A stretch of 64,000 nt of DNA, taken from Dichetophora obliterata (taxonomy: Eukaryota; Arthropoda; Insecta; Diptera; Sciomyzidae). Location: NCBI GenBank assembly GCA_963920525.1, contig OY986439.1, positions 40,924,819 through 40,988,818 of the forward strand. Reading direction: 5' to 3'. Positions 22,160 to 33,330 of the stretch are shown piece by piece (positions within the stretch are counted from its first letter, which is position 1; each line of letters opens with the position of its first letter). The notes beneath the pieces are model-generated. The model had not been told where the DNA came from. It made no database searches and worked only from the letters and a program-made list of their open reading frames with translations. Position numbers and translations under genes: made by a program.

Positions 22160-22382
22160 CAACGTTGCAAATGAGCAACATCCTGTAACTAACGAAGTCG
22201 GGCACAAAGGTCTTTGTAATTTTTGTCAGTTCATATTTGAGTAAAGACTAACACATATCTGACCTCAAAAATTGTGTCGCCCCACTCATTTAAATTCTAG
22301 CATGAGAGGGTTGAAATATAGATTATATGATGAAACCAATAATAAAATGATGTAACAACATATTTTTGAGTTTTTTTATATA

Positions 22383-23548
22383 CAGTGGAATTCACTTACA
22401 ACGACATCGGTTATAACAACATTTCTGCTATAACGTCGTAATCTTGAAGTCCGCATATTCTAATTTCTCATTTCTTATGAGCTGTGTTCGCTTATAACGT
22501 CGGCGGATATAACGACGAATTCGCATAAAACGAAGCAGTTTTCATAAAATATAATAAATATTTTCACATATATCGACGACGAAAGCAAGTTGAGACTAGA
22601 TTTGCTTACTTTTGAATTTTTTTATTTATATGTGTACATATTTGCAATTTTTGCTTTGTTGAAAGGGAAATAACCGTATAAAATTCACTGACAACAAAAC
22701 TACTTAGCTTCATTTGCGCATGTGATATTTGTTCCTTCAAGTGCATGATTGATTTTTTACTGTGTTCAAAACACTTCCACAAACTTAACGTAACGCGTTC
22801 ACCACAGAAGAAAAATCTGCAATAATCTGGCGGCTTCAAAACGGCGAAGAATTTCTTGCGCCATATTCTTCAATATCCATCATATGGAAACATAGGGAAA
22901 AGATAAGGATCACATCTCCTCAAAATGTAGAAAATGCACTACTTACTTGGTTTAAAATCCAAAGATCATATTTAACAAGAAAAAGCCAATGATTTAGTTA
23001 AAATATTAGGTAAAACGAATTTTTCGTATTCCGATAGTTGGATTTACCATTTTCGATAGCGGGGCACTGCATTGTTAACTGCAAGGTTTCAGGTGAAGCA
23101 CGTGATGTATCCCAAGGTGACTGCAGAATTTTTAGCCCAAAACTTCGAGATGGCTATCAGGACTCAGAAAAAATGTACAATGCTGATGCAACAAGGTTCT
23201 TCTTTAAACTCATGCCCGATAGAATTTTAAAATTTAAAGGTTAAAAGTGTTTAGGAGGAAAAGTTGTAACGGTTCGTGTTACAGTTTTGGTTGCTGCAAA
23301 CATGAATGGAAGTTTTAAAAGAAAAATATTTATTATACGAAAGTCAAAGAAACAAAGAAAGTTATTGTATTTATTTACCCTAAGTTTTATGTTTTTAGTT
23401 TAACTATTGCTAATAATTTTTTTTTCTTTATAATAAATGAATTAAGTTAATAATGAACAACAAAAAAGTATGTTTGCATAAAACGACATTCGGTTGTAAC
23501 GACGAAATATGCCGGTCACTTCAGGGTCGTTATAACCGAATTCCACTG
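22383..23548 (+). mobile_element. pogo-like (Tigger-type) element relic, 1166 bp
   Basis: The left end CAGTGGAATTCACTTACAAC and the reverse complement of the right end CAGTGGAATTCGGTTATAAC are inverted repeats flanked by TA (22381-22382 and 23549-23550). The subterminal region repeats TATAACGAC. The interior holds two transposase fragments separated by decayed sequence. Confidence 0.88.
22834..23320 (+). pseudogene. pogo-like transposase, two decayed fragments
   Basis: From 22834 the frame reads LQNGEEFLAPYSSISIIWKH then REKIRI, the N-terminal helix-turn-helix of pogo/Tigger transposases (consensus ending in STIWKNRDKI). From about 23086 a second block reads GEARDVSQGDC and then MYNADATRFFFKLMPD, with the first catalytic Asp in YNAD, and from 23239 KCLGGKVVTVRVTVLVAANM. 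The CENP-B-type DNA-binding part between them and the rest of the DDE domain are missing or broken. Not functional. Confidence 0.75.
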
Positions 23549-23718
23549 TACATAAAAATACTCAAAAGTTATTGTTTTTTATTTTAACACATTCCCATTT
23601 CTATTTAGCCCACCCTCGTATTTCAAAATTTATTTTACTTCATAACCCAACCTAATAATTTAATTTTAAAAAAAAATAAAAAAAAAATAAATTTTTTTTT
23701 TTTGTTTTCTCCAGAAAT

Positions 23719-24007
23719 AATAAAGTCAAAACAAAATTATTAAGGGCCAATTTTTGAGTGCGAGTTTAAACTTTAGTCAAATTAAACTGAGGTTAACTCA
23801 CCAAAATTAGACGTTTACACTCGGTTTAGGGAAAAACTGAAACACATATATGATAATTTAAGTCAATTTAACTTCAAAGAATGCTAAAATGTCTAGTTAA
23901 ACTGAGTTTAAACGTCCAATTGTGGTGAGTTAACCTTAGTTTAATTTGACTAGAGTTTAAACTCGCACTGAAAAATTGGCCCTTAATAATTTTGTTTTGA
24001 CTTTATT
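23719..24007. mobile_element. Hairpin MITE, 289 bp, arms over 110 bp
   Basis: The outer 115 bp at each side are near-identical inverted copies (AATAAAGTCAAAACAAAATT and inward through GGGCCAATTTTT and GCGAGTTTAAACT). The palindromic word TTAA sits 22-25 bp in from each end, just before GGGCCAATT, so a smaller TTAA-targeting element inside an outer palindrome is possible. The loop is about 60 bp. Confidence 0.9.
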
Positions 24008-24599
24008 GGAAACCTTAGGAAAATCTTAGGCCTTTTGCCCAAAAGTGATTGGAAACCATTCATTCGATATGGTTGAAATTTTCCTTATGATAGTTAACAC
24101 AAAAATATTTAGGAAAAATTTCTCAATGCAATTGCAATTAAATTTACTATGCCGAAACCACTCACCAAAATATTAAAAGATTTCTCGATTAGTTGTGATA
24201 AAAACTTGAAAAAAGTGTGACTTTGAAAATTTTTTTTATAACATACTCTAAACATCAGTCATTATCTTATTATGACTGTGACACCGTGTTATTTTCCTTA
24301 TAATTTTATATTTATTTCTTTTTTTAATATACTAATAGGATTTATACATTAGACCGTGTCGCTTTGTATAGAGGTAAAAGAATTGATGTTGCCTGGGCAA
24401 TTTTCGGTGGAAGCTCCAAATTCAGTAGATAAATTGCCGAATAAAGAACTGGTTGAATCATTGGTTTGTTATAAATAGTTGTAAACTAATTATAACATGA
24501 CTATTTGCTAACCACTCAGGAAAGGTTGGGTATATGAAAAAAAAGACGATCTTGAACTAATACTGCTCAGTTTTCAGACTGATTTTAAGCTAGTTGGTT
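24008..24599. other. Unassigned AT-rich stretch
   Basis: No coding or repeat signal recognised. Confidence 0.4.
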
Positions 24600-24668
24600 A
24601 CACTGCAGGGCATCTTCAATTTTTTTAATTTTTCGTTTAGGAATTTTTAGTTTTTAAATTTTTGTATA

Positions 24669-25903
24669 CGATGGCAATGTGAGAAGTTAGTGAATTTTTT
24701 TTAATTTCCCGCGTAGTAACTTTAAATGCAACACTGATTCTGTCAACCACCTTCCATTAATAGTTCGCTGCGACGCTTAGTTTGTGTTTGAAAGCCATTG
24801 ACAGCAGACGATCTTATGAATTTTGGCGAAAATGGAAAAAGTTAACTTCGTGTGCTCATCAAGCAATATTTTTTGAGTAAAAAAAACCATCAGCCAAGCC
24901 AAGGAAAGGCTTGATAACTATGGGGACTCTGCACCATCGATTGGAATGATTCACAAGTGGTTTACTGAAATCTGATGTGGTCGCACAAGCACAAATGGCG
25001 CAGAACGTTCTTTACGACCAAATGAGGGCACCACACCAGAAATGGTCAGTAAATTTGAAGATATTGTATTGACCGATCGGAGAGTTAAAATGCACGCGAT
25101 TGTTGAGGCCGTAGAGATCTCAAACCAACGGGTGTTTTGTGAAATCATTTGGATATGAAAAAATTATCCGCAAGATGGGTGCCGCGTTTGCTCTTTCTCG
25201 ACCATAAACGCGATCGTGTGACTGATTCAAAGGCGTGTTTGGCGATGTTGAACAAAGATATGAAGGATTTTTTCCTTCAATTAGTAACCGTGGACGAAAC
25301 ATATATCCATCACTACACACCAAAGACAAAGGAACAGTCCAAACAGTGGACTTCACCGACCGCACGTGCTCCGAAGAAGGCGAAGACGGTGCTATCGGCC
25401 GAAAAGGTTATGGCGACAGTATTTTGGGATAAACGCGGTGTAATCTACATGGATTACCTTTCACCGAAAAGAACGATTAATGGCAAATATTATGCAGCTG
25501 AATCGGACCGTTTCAACGACGCTTTGAAAGAGAAACGTCCCCATTTGGCGAGGAAAAAGTGATCTTCCGTCGAAACAATGAGCGCGTTCACACATTCCCA
25601 GCCCCCACGCCAAAATTCCACGAATTCCTCATCCAGTATAGTCTCCAGATTTGGCTCACTCTGACTATTTTCTGTTTTCAAACTTGAAGAAATGGCTCGG
25701 CGAAAAAAGATTCACCACCAGAGAGGAGCTTTTCACCGAAACAGAGGCCTCTTTTGAGGACCTTCCGAAAGCATATTTTTTGGATTGGATCAAAAAATTA
25801 GAGAAACGTTGGGCGAACTAAAACTATATTGAAAAATTCAATTTTTTTTGCCGTAAAAATCATGCCTTGTTTAATTTTTCGTGGAACTATCAAATTGCCC
25901 TCG
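24669..25903 (+). mobile_element. Mariner element, dead copy (1235 bp)
   Basis: The left end CGATGGCAATGTGAGAAGTT and the right end (reverse complement) CGAGGGCAATTTGATAGTTC are inverted repeats, flanked by TA on both sides. The interior is a decayed transposase. It is a different, older lineage than the intact copy at 6259. Confidence 0.9.
24832..25821 (+). pseudogene. Mariner transposase pseudogene (irritans/mellifera-like)
   Basis: The reading begins MEKVNF at 24832 and follows a mariner transposase in order: KKTISQAKERLDNYGDSAPS, CGRTSTNGAERS, then the longest clean block from 25149 with KKLSARWVPRLL, VTVDETYIHHYTP (first catalytic Asp), QWTSP, VFWDKRGVIYMDYL and LKEKRPHLA. Stops occur near 24886 and 24975, with frameshifts near 25155 and 25560. 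The second catalytic motif (HDNA in the family) reads RNNE, so the Asp is now Asn. The C-terminus WIKKLEKRWAN is followed by the stop at 25819-25821. The protein could not work even without the breaks. Confidence 0.88.
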
Positions 25904-26400
25904 TATAAACATGCATAGCTAGAACAAAACTGATGCCAGAAATAAAATTCTCGTATCCGATTCAATCTAAGACCAGGCTAACATTTATACGTTTTTGTAC
26001 AAAAATTTATCGTAAATAATTCACAAAAATCAAGGTATGATCTTTACGTTGGTGCGTTTGTATTTTTGACCATCACGGCTTTTTAATTTCTGTTGTAAAT
26101 CTGTAATGAAACTACAAAAGGATTTCAGTCAAATTCGGATTACAATATCAAAAATGTTAATGAATGACACGGGTTCTAAAAAATACTACACCTTGGATTT
26201 TGTGAATTTTTTTCTTTAGTTATTTTTACGATCAATTTTTGTATAAAACGTATAAACGTGATACTGATTTTAGATTAAATTGGGTACGAAAATTTCATTT
26301 CTGGCATCAGTTTTTCTCTTGCTGTGCTTGTTTATAAACAAAAATTTCTATAAACAATAAAACTCAGAAAATTGGAGATGTGATAGGGTAAAGTGCACCC

Positions 26401-29297
26401 CTATAGTCCCCTTTTTTAATAACTTTTCATGCCCGATCCAAAAATCGCCCAGGTACATAGGTTTGCAAATCAACCCAGCCTATTATACATGCATTAAAAT
26501 ATTGATGAACTATTTTCTGCTAGTCTACTTTCCATATTTTCGAAGGCACAATTTCTCAATATAAGAAAATTATTTCTCTTCGTGTTTAAAACTCATCAAT
26601 TTTAAACTTACTCTAACTCATGTGTCAGTGATTTTGACCCTTTCACCTTGCAGGCGTCAAATTGCATAAATTATATTTTGCATGCAACACGGTTTCCCTT
26701 TTCGCATACATTTTCTCAACTATCGAGACTTATATTATATGTAAAGTTTTATATATAAATATAAATTGTAAATTCAATGGTGTGTGCTTCATTTATTTTG
26801 CATGCATCTTGGAATTGGCATATCTTAGCGAATAAGAATATTTCTTATTAGAATATAAATCATTGAAAGCTTTAACAATTTTATAAAAATCCAATCGAAA
26901 TGCCAACAAATGATCAATAGCATTTTTCTACTCCTTTTAAACTAGTAAAATATAAATAAAAAGCAAATATTTATTTGCAAAAAACAAATAATTTCAATCA
27001 AATTTTTTAATAAATATATTAAAATATTAAGCATTGCTTACAAGTCCAGTATAATGAAAACTATATAAAGAAATAGCATATAAATAACTTTTTTTCAGAA
27101 TGCAGTTTTCTTTTCATACACGCTCAAAAATCTTGAACTAAATTCTAGCCCATTTTATATTATAAATATGACGACGCCGAAAGCGTCAAAAATCTTGAAC
27201 TAAATTCTAGCCCATTCTATTTTATAAATATGATGACGCCAAAGGCGTTTAACAATTCAAACCACTTTTTATTTCAAAATTAAGTTTTATCTCAATACAT
27301 CCTTGTATTAAAATATTTCCAAAAAAAAAAGCATAACCCATAAAATTTGAACCCACAACGTTTAGGTTATAAACTTATAGCTCAAACAACTACTTTATGA
27401 AGCAACATGTATAAAGAAATGATAAACATGCATTGGAACCTAATCAAGCCGAACCAAGCTGCATTCCTACAATGTTCCAACATGTATTAAAAATTATTCT
27501 ACATTTTATTAAAAAACATTTTAATATTTTGAAAAGTTTTAATTCTAATAAAGCAAGTATTAAAAAATGCATGATTCCAACGATTGGATTGAAAATAAGT
27601 CCAAGATTCTTGACTGTGTATATAAATGAAAAACAAGTACATTGGAAAGCTTATTTTTAAGGCTTTTGTCCACTGCTTTGTACTTTGTGCTTGAGTTTTC
27701 TTATCTATGAAACAAAATTCATTAACATTGAAGTAATTTTTTTTATACAATTAAAGCACTAACATATGCGAATAAGTTAGCTTATATCTAAAAAAAACTT
27801 ATGACACGCACAGAGCATACCTCAGGCAAAACTATATTTAAGCAATATTTACTCGTAATGTTTTTGAATAAATAAACAACAAACTGGCAATTTTTTTATA
27901 AGAAAATGGAACAGAAAGAAAAAAAAAGACTATTATGTGATTTAACACAAAAAACTATTTCCAGAACAAGGAAACAAAACTTACAAGCACTTGCAAAATT
28001 TATTTCATTAATTAAACACTGGCAACATTTTGTTAGTTTTGAATGGCTTTTGCAATGCTTCTTTATATGAATAGACAAAAAATATTAACCAAAAATCACA
28101 CAACCATCATACACATAATTTGTAAATTTTCTTGTAGTGGGTGTTTAAATCATTTCTATTTCCTGTTTTTCCACACATGATTAATTTTTTTCAAAAAAGG
28201 AAAAGCTTATCTAACTAATAAAATCTTTATTTACTACCATCCACACTACTTCGAAGCACAAGCGATAACCACAAGTATATTACAAACCTTCCAGAAGAAT
28301 ATAAAACCAAACTCCAAGGACACATTAGTATAACTAATACACTGAAAGAAAAATACAAAAATTATCAAAAAAGCTAAAAACAGACTTGAAACATTAAAAC
28401 ATAATCAACTTCACAAATGCTTTCGTGTTGAATATCTGCCCAATTATAATAACTATGAAAAGACATTTTTGGAAAAGTTAATAAAATTCAATGAATTTCC
28501 TACCATAGTTTTGTAGTTGTTTATATTTTTTTGTGGTGGTTCTCAAATATCACTAAAATTTAGTGCTACGTGCAGAATCTTAAAGAGTTTAGTTCAGTGG
28601 AAAATGGCAAGTAAATTGCAGTCAGGTTGTGCTCATAAAATCTTGTCATAATAGTTTTTCCAAACTCTTAGCTAGCCACGTTTTCTATATTGGCTGACAG
28701 TGCTACCCATGCGGTTAGTGTTAAGCACCTTTTTTTTACTGTAACGTTATGAATTGAGTCTCACAGCCTGAAATGAAGTGAAGGAGAATGGACACATGAT
28801 TTTACTAGTACTAGCATCAGATTACACCAGACTTATTATATCACTCATAATTGGGTGAAAATTTGGTTTCCGTTGAAACTTAAGGAATATTTAAAGATAA
28901 GCTCTTATTTCGGAAGAACATTATAATTATATTTTTATAGTAAAAAAATTCAAAACAAGAATATAATCAGCCCAGTAACGAGACAAACTTCACAAAAAAT
29001 TATTAAATTTCTTCCTTTTCAAAGATTCATTTTGGGAAAAGAATGCATTTTGATAACATTGGAAATAGGATTTTTTCGTGATAGCTCCAACTTTTTTATA
29101 CCTTTCGTAATGGCACAGCATAGCAAGACCACGATATAATTTAATAACGTAATAATTAAGAGTGTAACACTTAATAAACAAGTTTTCGTTTTGTTTATTT
29201 TCTTTCATTCATTACTGCAGTGGGTCAAACGATTTATATTACATCATGACTGACGTGAAAATTTAGCTGCACTGACTTTGCAATCGCAACATAATTA
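26401..29297. other. AT-rich stretch, no gene recognised
   Basis: Contains the tandem duplication at 27124-27247. The 75-codon frame at 27433-27660 has no recognisable feature and looks like chance. Confidence 0.45.
27124..27247. repeat. 62-bp tandem duplication
   Basis: Two copies start at 27124 and 27186, sharing TCAAAAATCTTGAACTAAAT, CTAGCCCATT and GACGCCGAAAGCG (second copy GACGCCAAAGGCG). Confidence 0.9.
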
Positions 29298-30268
29298 CAC
29301 AGTGCGACAGCCAAAATGTAACGGAGAAACGGCTGCTTGATTTTAGTAGAGGAACATTCCCAGAACACGACCTCATACTCCGTTTTGTCGTAAAGGGTCT
29401 CAATTTTGTTTAATTTGTCAATTCATTCTGAAAATTGTGCGGCCATTTTGGTTTTTTTTTATAATATAAAATGAGAAAGAAAAACATAAAGCTGCTTGTG
29501 AAGGATTCATTTGACCAATAGAAATGTACGGATAATAAGATGGAAGTATTCCCAATTCATGCCTGATCCACCACTGGCCATCATTTTAAGTTTGTAATTT
29601 TTTTTTACTGTTTGATTTTTTGATATTCAAAAATGTACATGGTTTTTAATTTTCTCGTTTTTAGTTCCGAGACGTACTTCCGATTCGTACAAAATAATGT
29701 GTGTTGTTACCAAAAAATTGATTTTTTTTACTATGATTGCGGAAAGCTTACCTTTTTAAATTCTCGAAGACGTATCACAGGCGATCTAGAACAAGCATAT
29801 GCGGACTATTTCAATTTTTATTAAAACTTTGTATTCTTATTCTTTGTATACAGCTTTTTTTACCATTACTTAGTTAAATTTACTAAAAAACACGATGGAG
29901 GCACTTATAAAACCCTCGCTACTAAAAAATCCTACTCAGGCGAAAAATTAATAAGAAAAAAGAAAAAATAAATATGAGGCGAGTGGTGGATCAGGACGAA
30001 TTCCATCATATTATCCGTACATTTTTATTAGGCAAATCCCTTACAATAGCTTACAAACAGCTTTATGTTTTTCTTTCTCATTTTATATTATAAAAAAGAA
30101 TTCGAAATGGCCCCATTACCTGCATAAAGAATTGACCAATCAAAAAAATTGAGACCTGACCCTCTACAACAAAATGGAGTATGAGGTCGTGTTCTGGGAA
30201 TGTTCATCTGCTAGAAACAAGCAGCGGTATCTCCGTAACAAAAAATAAGTCTAAATTGTCGCACAGTG
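29298..30268. mobile_element. Long-terminal-inverted-repeat element, 971 bp
   Basis: The arms of about 290-310 bp (29298-29590 and about 29960-30268) are inverted copies. Landmarks are CAGAACACGACCTCATACTC with GAGTATGAGGTCGTGTTCTG, and TATAATATAAAATGAGAAAG with CTTTCTCATTTTATATTATA. The tips are CACAGTGCGACA and CACTGTGCGACA, with a TTA direct repeat outside (29295-29297, 30269-30271). The 370 bp loop has a 63-codon frame (29633-29824) without known motifs. The tip resembles CACTA/Chapaev or Transib ends; the 3-bp duplication favours the former. Confidence 0.85.
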
Positions 30269-30831
30269 TTATTATTTGAACAAGTGAGAATGGAAGAAAG
30301 AAAATAACTCTATTGAACAAAAAGGGCATTGCTCAATAGATCAATTTATTGGTCAAACAAAAGTTTAATCAATTTTATTTGAGATTTTGGGAGGAGTTTT
30401 TGAAGCAGTGGGAATTAAAATACTGGAATTCGTGGCATATATGGTACACTCTAAAAACTGATTTTAAAATCACGACAATAAATGTTGTGAAATTTCACTA
30501 AATTCTAAGTCTAAAATTCTGCGTTTTTTCCACAATATGTATACTTTCTCTGCTTTCCACGCTATTTCGGCGTGTTTTCGCTCAGAAAGTCATAAAAACG
30601 CTCCAGAGTAATGGTTTTAGCGGATTTTTTAACAGATACATAATTTTCATCAGTTTGATTTGTGCTTCTATTGCAACAACTCTGTTATCAAATAAATAAT
30701 AATATTAATAAAATATTAACAAAAATAGGTATTAATAAGTAAAGTTAATCGTATAAAATAATATAATATAACATAGTTTTAATATACCTTAATATAATTC
30801 TTTAAAGTTATTTAAGGATTTGCAAATAAAT

Positions 30832-30954
30832 ATGTTCGAGTGTAGTTTTTGTGCCTGTGAATATAAGATATTAGGACTGTATCCTAGGCATTTATATGTG
30901 CACAAAAATTTAAATGATACCATTTTTAACTGTTTGAGTGAAAATTGTTTTTAA
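30832..30954 (+). CDS. C2H2 zinc-finger mini-ORF (40 aa)
   Basis: The ORF reads MFECSFCACEYKILGLYPRH then LYVHKNLN and FNCLSENCF before a stop. Residues C4, C7, H20 and H24 give C-x2-C-x12-H-x3-H, an exact classical zinc-finger spacing, and FNCLSENC looks like the start of a second finger cut off by the stop. Starting at the ATG with the finger at once is common for N-terminal fingers in repeat-encoded insect proteins. The AT-rich sequence 30955-30982 follows, then the LINE target site. It may be the first exon of a gene (a later exon not identified) or a truncated relic. Confidence 0.55.
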   Translation: MFECSFCACEYKILGLYPRHLYVHKNLNDTIFNCLSENCF

Positions 30955-30982
30955 AAGTTCAGTTTTAATTTAATAAATGCTT

Positions 30983-30994
30983 TATCTCTTTTAT
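30983..30994. repeat. LINE target-site duplication, left copy
   Basis: TATCTCTTTTAT, identical to 33318-33329, marks the two borders of the LINE. Confidence 0.9.
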
Positions 30995-33317
30995 GCCAAT
31001 GCACACCACCCAGTATGGGGCAGCCCAGACATCAACGATCAAGGTGAGTCCCTACTTAACTTTATTCTACAATATAAACTTAGCGTAGCTAACATCGGCG
31101 AGGAACCCACGTATGTAGGCCCCACCTCGTCGAACGTGTTAGAGCTAACAATATCCTCCGACAAAAACACTCTGGTCACAAATTGGAGGGTGCTAGCACA
31201 GCCCTCCTTCTCGGACCACAATTATATTAGCTTTAGTATAAGCTTTAACTACACTCCAGCTCAAAAGATCTTTAGAAGCCCCAGAAACACTAACTGGAAC
31301 CGCTTCAGAAGCATCATTGAGACCAAATTACCAGCCACTAAACAAATTAATACGGAAGAGGGCATTGAAAGGTCCCTGAAGATTCTCTCGGCCCATCTTC
31401 TCAAGGCCTATCACGCCTCTTGTAAGCCCACGCGAACAAAGCGTAAAATCAGACCACCATGATGGAGTCCGAATCTTACAGAGCAAAGACGCGACCTAAA
31501 AGATTTCTTTAAACTAGCTAAAATAGCTGACCAAGAGGAAATTTGGGGGAATACAAATATAGGCTCAAACTTTTTAAAACAAACGTACGCAGAGCAAAAA
31601 GACACTCGTGGAAGAATTTCTGCTCAAACATAGAAAAAACTGCGGACACAGAAAGGCTCAGGAAGCTACTCTCACAGCAGCCCTCCATTCAGAGCCAGCT
31701 ACGCAAAGACAATGGCCAGTGGACGGAGAGCAGTCAGGAATCCCTCGAGGTGCTTTTAAAGGCGCATTTTCCTGGCTGTACCGAATCTCAAAACACTGCT
31801 TTAATACGAGGACACAGGACAACCCCGCTACAGGTTCCACACGACTTAATAACGTCGGACGGAATCGTGTGGGCTATAAACTCGTTCTCGGGATACATAT
31901 CTCCGGGACCAGACGGTATAGTTCCTGCCATGTTGCAAACGGCTGAATCGCGAGTCGTCCCATGGCTGAATAATATATTTAACGGTTGCATCAGGCTAAA
32001 CTATGTACCTGTGGCTTGGAGGACAGCGAGGGTTGTATTCTTACCGAAAGCAGGTTAGAGCAGCCATCCCTGTCCGAGAGACTACAGGCCAATAAGTCTG
32101 ACCTCCTTTGTTCTCAAAACGCTCGAGAAACTGATTGACTTGCACCTAAGAAACAATTCTATCCAGTTATCAACCAACCAGCACGCATACACGAAAGGGA
32201 AATCGGTTGAAACGGCAATACATTCCCTAGTAGTAACCATAGAAAAAGCCCTCCACCACAAGGAATACGCACTCGGGGCGTTTCTCGATATCTCAGGTGC
32301 ATTCAACAATGTATCAACCACCGCAATTCTTAGTGGATTACGTGCAATAGAGGCACCACCGGCAATAAACCTATGGTTAGACAAGTTGCTAAGCTACAGA
32401 AAGGTGCGGGCTGAGTGGGGCACTAAATCCATGGTAAGGAAAGCTCGCAGTGGGACACCCCAGGGAGGGGTCCTCTCGCCACTACTATGGAATCTTGTAG
32501 TTAATGAACTACTCGAAAAGTTCGCAGGTAGAGCCCTGAGGATAACTGCCTATGCAGATGACATAAGCATTATTATAGTAGGGAAATGTCTATCAACAGT
32601 AAGCTCCATAATGGAGAGCACACTCAAAGATGTACTTAAATGGTCAAATTCAGTCGGTCTTAGTATTAATGCAGAGAAAACGGATCTGGTTCTGTTCACG
32701 AAAAGGTACAAGATACCACAGTGGATACCACCGAAATTGAACGATATACGTCTCATACCGAAAACTCACACAAAATATCTAGGAGTCGTCCTGGGACAGC
32801 AAGCTGTCATGAAAAACCAACATGGAAGAAAGGGTGAAGAAATCCACCATTGCACTATACACATCCAAAAAGATGCTAGGCAGTACTTGGGGTCTCTCAC
32901 CCTTTCTGATGCACTGGATCTATGAAACGGTAGTGCGTTCTATTCTACTCTATGGGATTATTGTGTGGTGGCCGGCTGTGAACAAATCAACATTCCTCAG
33001 GCACTTGGAGAAAACTCAGCGGCAGGCAGCGCTATGCACCACGGGGGCACTGAAGTCAACTCCAACTAAAGCGCTTGAAACCACATGCCCCGCCCTACTT
33101 AGATCGAGACTAAAATACCTAGGCTCATTGACATTCCCGTCGCTTAAAGATGTAGCCAGGGTGTCTCTAGAATCCCTCCTAAGGTTTGCGAACTCAACGC
33201 AAATCTTTAAAGACTTTTAAAACAATTACAAAGGTTCCTTTTGTTCGCTACCGGTACCACTAAAGACCTGAATTGGTCTATGTGAACCTTCACGAAGGCA
33301 TCCGGTTTAACCTAACC
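30995..33317 (+). mobile_element. 5'-truncated non-LTR retrotransposon (Jockey-superfamily, LOA/I-like)
   Basis: The element starts within the endonuclease domain and ends in a short 3' region closing with TTTAACCTAACC, without an A-tail. It is flanked by a perfect 12-bp target duplication, which proves a single retrotransposition event with 5' truncation. An RNase H domain, present in LOA/I-type elements, is not found between the end of the RT region (33220) and the 3' end. Confidence 0.92.
30996..33220 (+). pseudogene. LINE ORF2: endonuclease end plus reverse transcriptase, broken
   Basis: ORF2 would cut target DNA and copy the element RNA. The first block (to 31462) holds the endonuclease C-terminus: NAHHPVWGSPDIN, PTYVGPTSSNVLELTI and SFSDHNYISF. 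The RT domain runs from about 31890 to 32800: PGPDGIVPAML, RDYRPISLTSF, the palm motif AFLDISGAFNNV, SGTPQGGVLSPLLWNL and the catalytic box AYADD (about 32548-32562), then KYLGVVL. The thumb/post-RT part follows (ILLYGIIVWW). Breaks are a TGA at 31460 (Trp codon position), a frameshift near 31545, a TAG at 32056 and a frameshift near 32815. Despite these four lesions the catalytic residues are conserved. Confidence 0.9.
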
Positions 33318-33329
33318 TATCTCTTTTAT
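33318..33329. repeat. LINE target-site duplication, right copy
   Basis: TATCTCTTTTAT directly after the LINE 3' end; perfect match to 30983-30994. Confidence 0.9.
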
Positions 33330-33330
33330 A

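Larger units (their letters stand above)
24600..26400. mobile_element. Inverted-repeat element split by a mariner
   Basis: When the mariner at 24669-25903 and one TA are taken out, the left arm runs from about 24600 to 24668 and then from 25906 to 26040, and mirrors 26190-26400. Landmarks shared by both arms are CATCTYCAATTTT, AAATTTTTGT, TATAAACAWGC, AAAACTGATGCCAGAAAT and TATACGTTTT. Total without the mariner is about 0.56 kb. The outermost bases are diverged, so exact ends are uncertain. Confidence 0.75.
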
